A stretch of DNA of 64,000 nucleotides, taken from NCBI RefSeq assembly GCF_036226605.1, contig NZ_CP109000.1, positions 3,220,501 to 3,284,500 of the forward strand, read 5' to 3'. Each line of letters begins with the position of its first letter. Position 1 is the stretch's first letter. Below, one piece after another: positions 62,370 to 64,000 of this stretch. The position numbers and the translations under genes are program-made. The stretch comes from Streptomyces sp. NBC_00704 (GTDB taxonomy: Bacteria; Actinomycetota; Actinomycetes; Streptomycetales; Streptomycetaceae). The notes beneath the pieces are model-generated. The model saw nothing but the letters and a program-made list of their open reading frames with translations. It was not told the origin of the DNA and did not search any database.

Positions 62370-62957
62370 TCAGGCGGCCAGGGCCGCGGTGCGGCGGCGC
62401 GCTCCGCCCGGTGCCGCGTCGCCCGCCGCGACGCCGGTGCCGCGGTACGCCTTGACGGCCTTGCCGGCCGGGCGTCCGCCGTGCCGGTCGAGCCAGTCGA
62501 CGCGCACCCACAGCAGCACGTCGTTCTCCCGCTCGCGCCGTCCGATCCAGGCGGCCTTCCAGTGCAGCCCGGCCCCGCAGCCGGCGAGCAGCAGTCCGCC
62601 GGCCGAGGGCGCCGCGAGGGAGGCGGCCAGCGCGCCGAGGAAGGCGAGCAGCAGCCACCAGCGGTGACCGCGCCGCCAGGTGCGCACGGTGACCGCCCTG
62701 TCCTGCAGCACGTCGTGCTTGCCGGCCCGGGCGACTCCGCGGCCCAGCTCGGTGAACCGGCGCCGGCCGCGCAGTCCCGTCAGCGCCGCGGCCACGATGA
62801 ACAGCGCGGCCCCGGCGAGCACGCCGATCCGCCGTCCCGTGAGGCCCGGCGTCAGGACGCCGACCCCCGCCGCCACCACCCCGCACCACCACATCGGCGC
62901 GGCTCCGGCCCGTACGACGACGGCCACCCGAGCCAACCCCTGTCCTCCGCGTGCCAC
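62370..62957 (-). CDS. Small membrane protein, unknown function
   Basis: 195 residues. Hydrophobic segments at about 21-37, 43-60 and a hairpin-like stretch at about 101-127 (WWLLLAFLGALAASLAAPSA) suggest three or four helices. A cytoplasmic-looking loop contains RFTELGRGVARAGKHDVLQDRAV, and the basic C-terminus has DWLDRHGGRPAGKAVKAY. No family recognised. GTG start with GAGGAGG upstream. It lies between the roadblock operon and the RpiR regulator, separate from both. Confidence 0.72.
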   Translation of the reverse strand: MARGGQGLARVAVVVRAGAAPMWWCGVVAAGVGVLTPGLTGRRIGVLAGAALFIVAAALTGLRGRRRFTELGRGVARAGKHDVLQDRAVTVRTWRRGHRWWLLLAFLGALAASLAAPSAGGLLLAGCGAGLHWKAAWIGRRERENDVLLWVRVDWLDRHGGRPAGKAVKAYRGTGVAAGDAAPGGARRRTAALAA

Positions 62958-63055
62958 GTCCGCCTCCTCGTCACTCAGGCACTGTTTCCGTGACCGCGCA
63001 GACTAGTGAGCGAACGTGAGACGAGTCTGAGAGCGCGCCGCCCCGGCGGGCGGGG

Positions 63056-63934
63056 TCACTCCACGAACAGGCCGCGCGCCGCCGCCCGCGTGTCGAACTC
63101 CTCCAGCCGGGCCTGCGCGTCGGGCAGGTCGTCGCACATCGCCTCCAGCAGCACCCGCCCGAGCAGCATCGGCGCACAGGCCGTGTCGAAGGCGAGTCCG
63201 GTGCCGACGGCGGCCGGCAGCAGCAGGTCGGAGACCTTGGCGACCGGCGCGAACGCGGAGTCGGCGACCGTCACCACGCTCAGCCCGGCCTCCCGCGCGT
63301 AGCCGAGGGTGTCGACGACCTCGCGCGGGTGCCGGGGCAGCGCGAAGCAGAGCAGGGCGGAGGCGCCGGCCCGGACGGCAGCGTCGATCCGGTCGTGGAT
63401 CATGGTGCCGCCCTCGTGCAGCAGCCGTACGTCCGGATGGACCTTGGCGGCGAAGTACGCGAATCCGTACGCCTGGGAGGCGGCGGCCCGCAGGCCGAGG
63501 ACGGGCAGCGGGCGCGAGGCCGCCAGCAGCCGGCCCGCCCGCCGCACCGGGCGGGGGTCGGCGAGCGCCTCGGCGAGGTGGCGCAGGTTCTCGATCTCGG
63601 CCTCGACGGCCTGCTGGTACTCGTTGTACGAGGCGGCTTCGGCGGGCTGCCCGGCGGGGGCGACCTCGCGCAGATGCCGGCGCAGGGCGGGGTAGCCGTC
63701 GAAGCCGAGGGCGACCGCGAAGCGGGTGACGGACGGCTGGCTGACCCCGGCCAGCTCGGCCAGTTCCACACTGGACAGGAACGGCACGTCGGCCGCCCGG
63801 CGCACCATGCTGTGGGCGATCCGCCGCTGCGTCGGCGTCAGCCGGTGCCCCTCGAAGAGGGTCTGAAGCCGGGCGGCGGGACCGTCCGCCCCGTGCCCCG
63901 GCCCGCTCTCGCCGAACTCCGTCTGCGCGCTCAT
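63056..63934 (-). CDS. MurR/RpiR family transcriptional regulator
   Basis: 292 residues. The N-terminal HTH_6 domain (about 20-98) has RLTPTQRRIAHSMVRRAADV and ELAELAGVSQPSVTRFAVALGF; the C-terminal SIS domain (about 125-262) has VLGLRAAASQAYGFAYFAAK and ALLCFALPRHPREVV. Such regulators sense phosphosugars or other small effectors. ATG at 63934 with GGAGGGGGAG upstream. It lies near hut but on a separate unit; regulation of hut is possible but untested. Confidence 0.88.
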   Translation of the reverse strand: MSAQTEFGESGPGHGADGPAARLQTLFEGHRLTPTQRRIAHSMVRRAADVPFLSSVELAELAGVSQPSVTRFAVALGFDGYPALRRHLREVAPAGQPAEAASYNEYQQAVEAEIENLRHLAEALADPRPVRRAGRLLAASRPLPVLGLRAAASQAYGFAYFAAKVHPDVRLLHEGGTMIHDRIDAAVRAGASALLCFALPRHPREVVDTLGYAREAGLSVVTVADSAFAPVAKVSDLLLPAAVGTGLAFDTACAPMLLGRVLLEAMCDDLPDAQARLEEFDTRAAARGLFVE

Positions 63935-63951
63935 GCCCCGCTCCCCCTCCA

Positions 63952-63987
63952 GGTGTCCGTGGTGTCCGTGGTGTCCGTGGTGTCCGT
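63952..63987. repeat. 9-bp tandem repeat upstream of the RpiR gene
   Basis: Four perfect copies of GGTGTCCGT lie just upstream of the ribosome site of the RpiR-family gene. Confidence 0.9.
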
Positions 63988-64000
63988 GAACCGGTCCGGC

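Overview
The window is high-GC (well over 70%) actinobacterial chromosome. Strong third-codon-position GC bias, many GTG starts with GTGA or ATGA stop/start overlaps, leaderless genes, WhiB, F420 biosynthesis genes and many LytR-CpsA-Psr (LCP) proteins point to Streptomyces. Gene order matches, from memory, the S. coelicolor core region around whiB, manB, purEK, sigI and hut. No tRNA, rRNA, IS element, prophage or CRISPR array was seen; this is conserved core chromosome, not an island.

Layout. 1-9927: envelope-glycan genes on the minus strand (SIS protein, Trm112-like protein, manB, DUF3499, DUF5719, a giant membrane glycosyltransferase) with one small plus-strand zincin-like gene. 10170-14204: whiB (minus), then cysteine dioxygenase and the F420 genes cofD-cofE (plus). 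14649-18830: an AlkA-like glycosylase, a sugar-nucleotide pyrophosphorylase and a secreted PGRP amidase. 18971-29033: a TIGR03089 protein, then five LCP wall-polymer ligases around a family 2 glycosyltransferase. 29154-34811: thioesterase, SRPBCC protein, acyl-CoA dehydrogenase, UDP-glucose dehydrogenase, and a CGNR regulator divergent from two VOC proteins. 34861-43888: two membrane-dipeptidase paralogues (one with all metal ligands lost), purE-purK, GtrA, a two-component system and a POT peptide transporter.

43960-49258: a small secreted protein and a translationally coupled operon of surface proteins; two carry C-terminal sortase signals (LAETG, LPRTG) and one has a long Thr-Ala-Pro/Ser repeat tail. 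50050-52386: a partner-switching module (HATPase, STAS protein, SigB-type sigma factor). 52568-59301: an EamA exporter converging on the histidine-utilisation operon hutU - M20 amidohydrolase - hutF - hutI. 59726-62048: an operon of three roadblock-like proteins and a PATAN/DUF4388-like protein with no GTPase. 62370-63934: a membrane protein and an RpiR-family regulator.

Together the left half supplies activated mannose/glucose units, polymer-building glycosyltransferases, wall-attachment ligases and wall hydrolases. The right half is catabolism (peptides, histidine) and surface/stress regulation. The most unusual items are the metal-ligand-free dipeptidase paralogue, the sortase-substrate operon with its repeat tail, the GTPase-less roadblock operon, the M20 enzyme inside the hut operon, and a dense repeat array between the CGNR regulator and the VOC genes.
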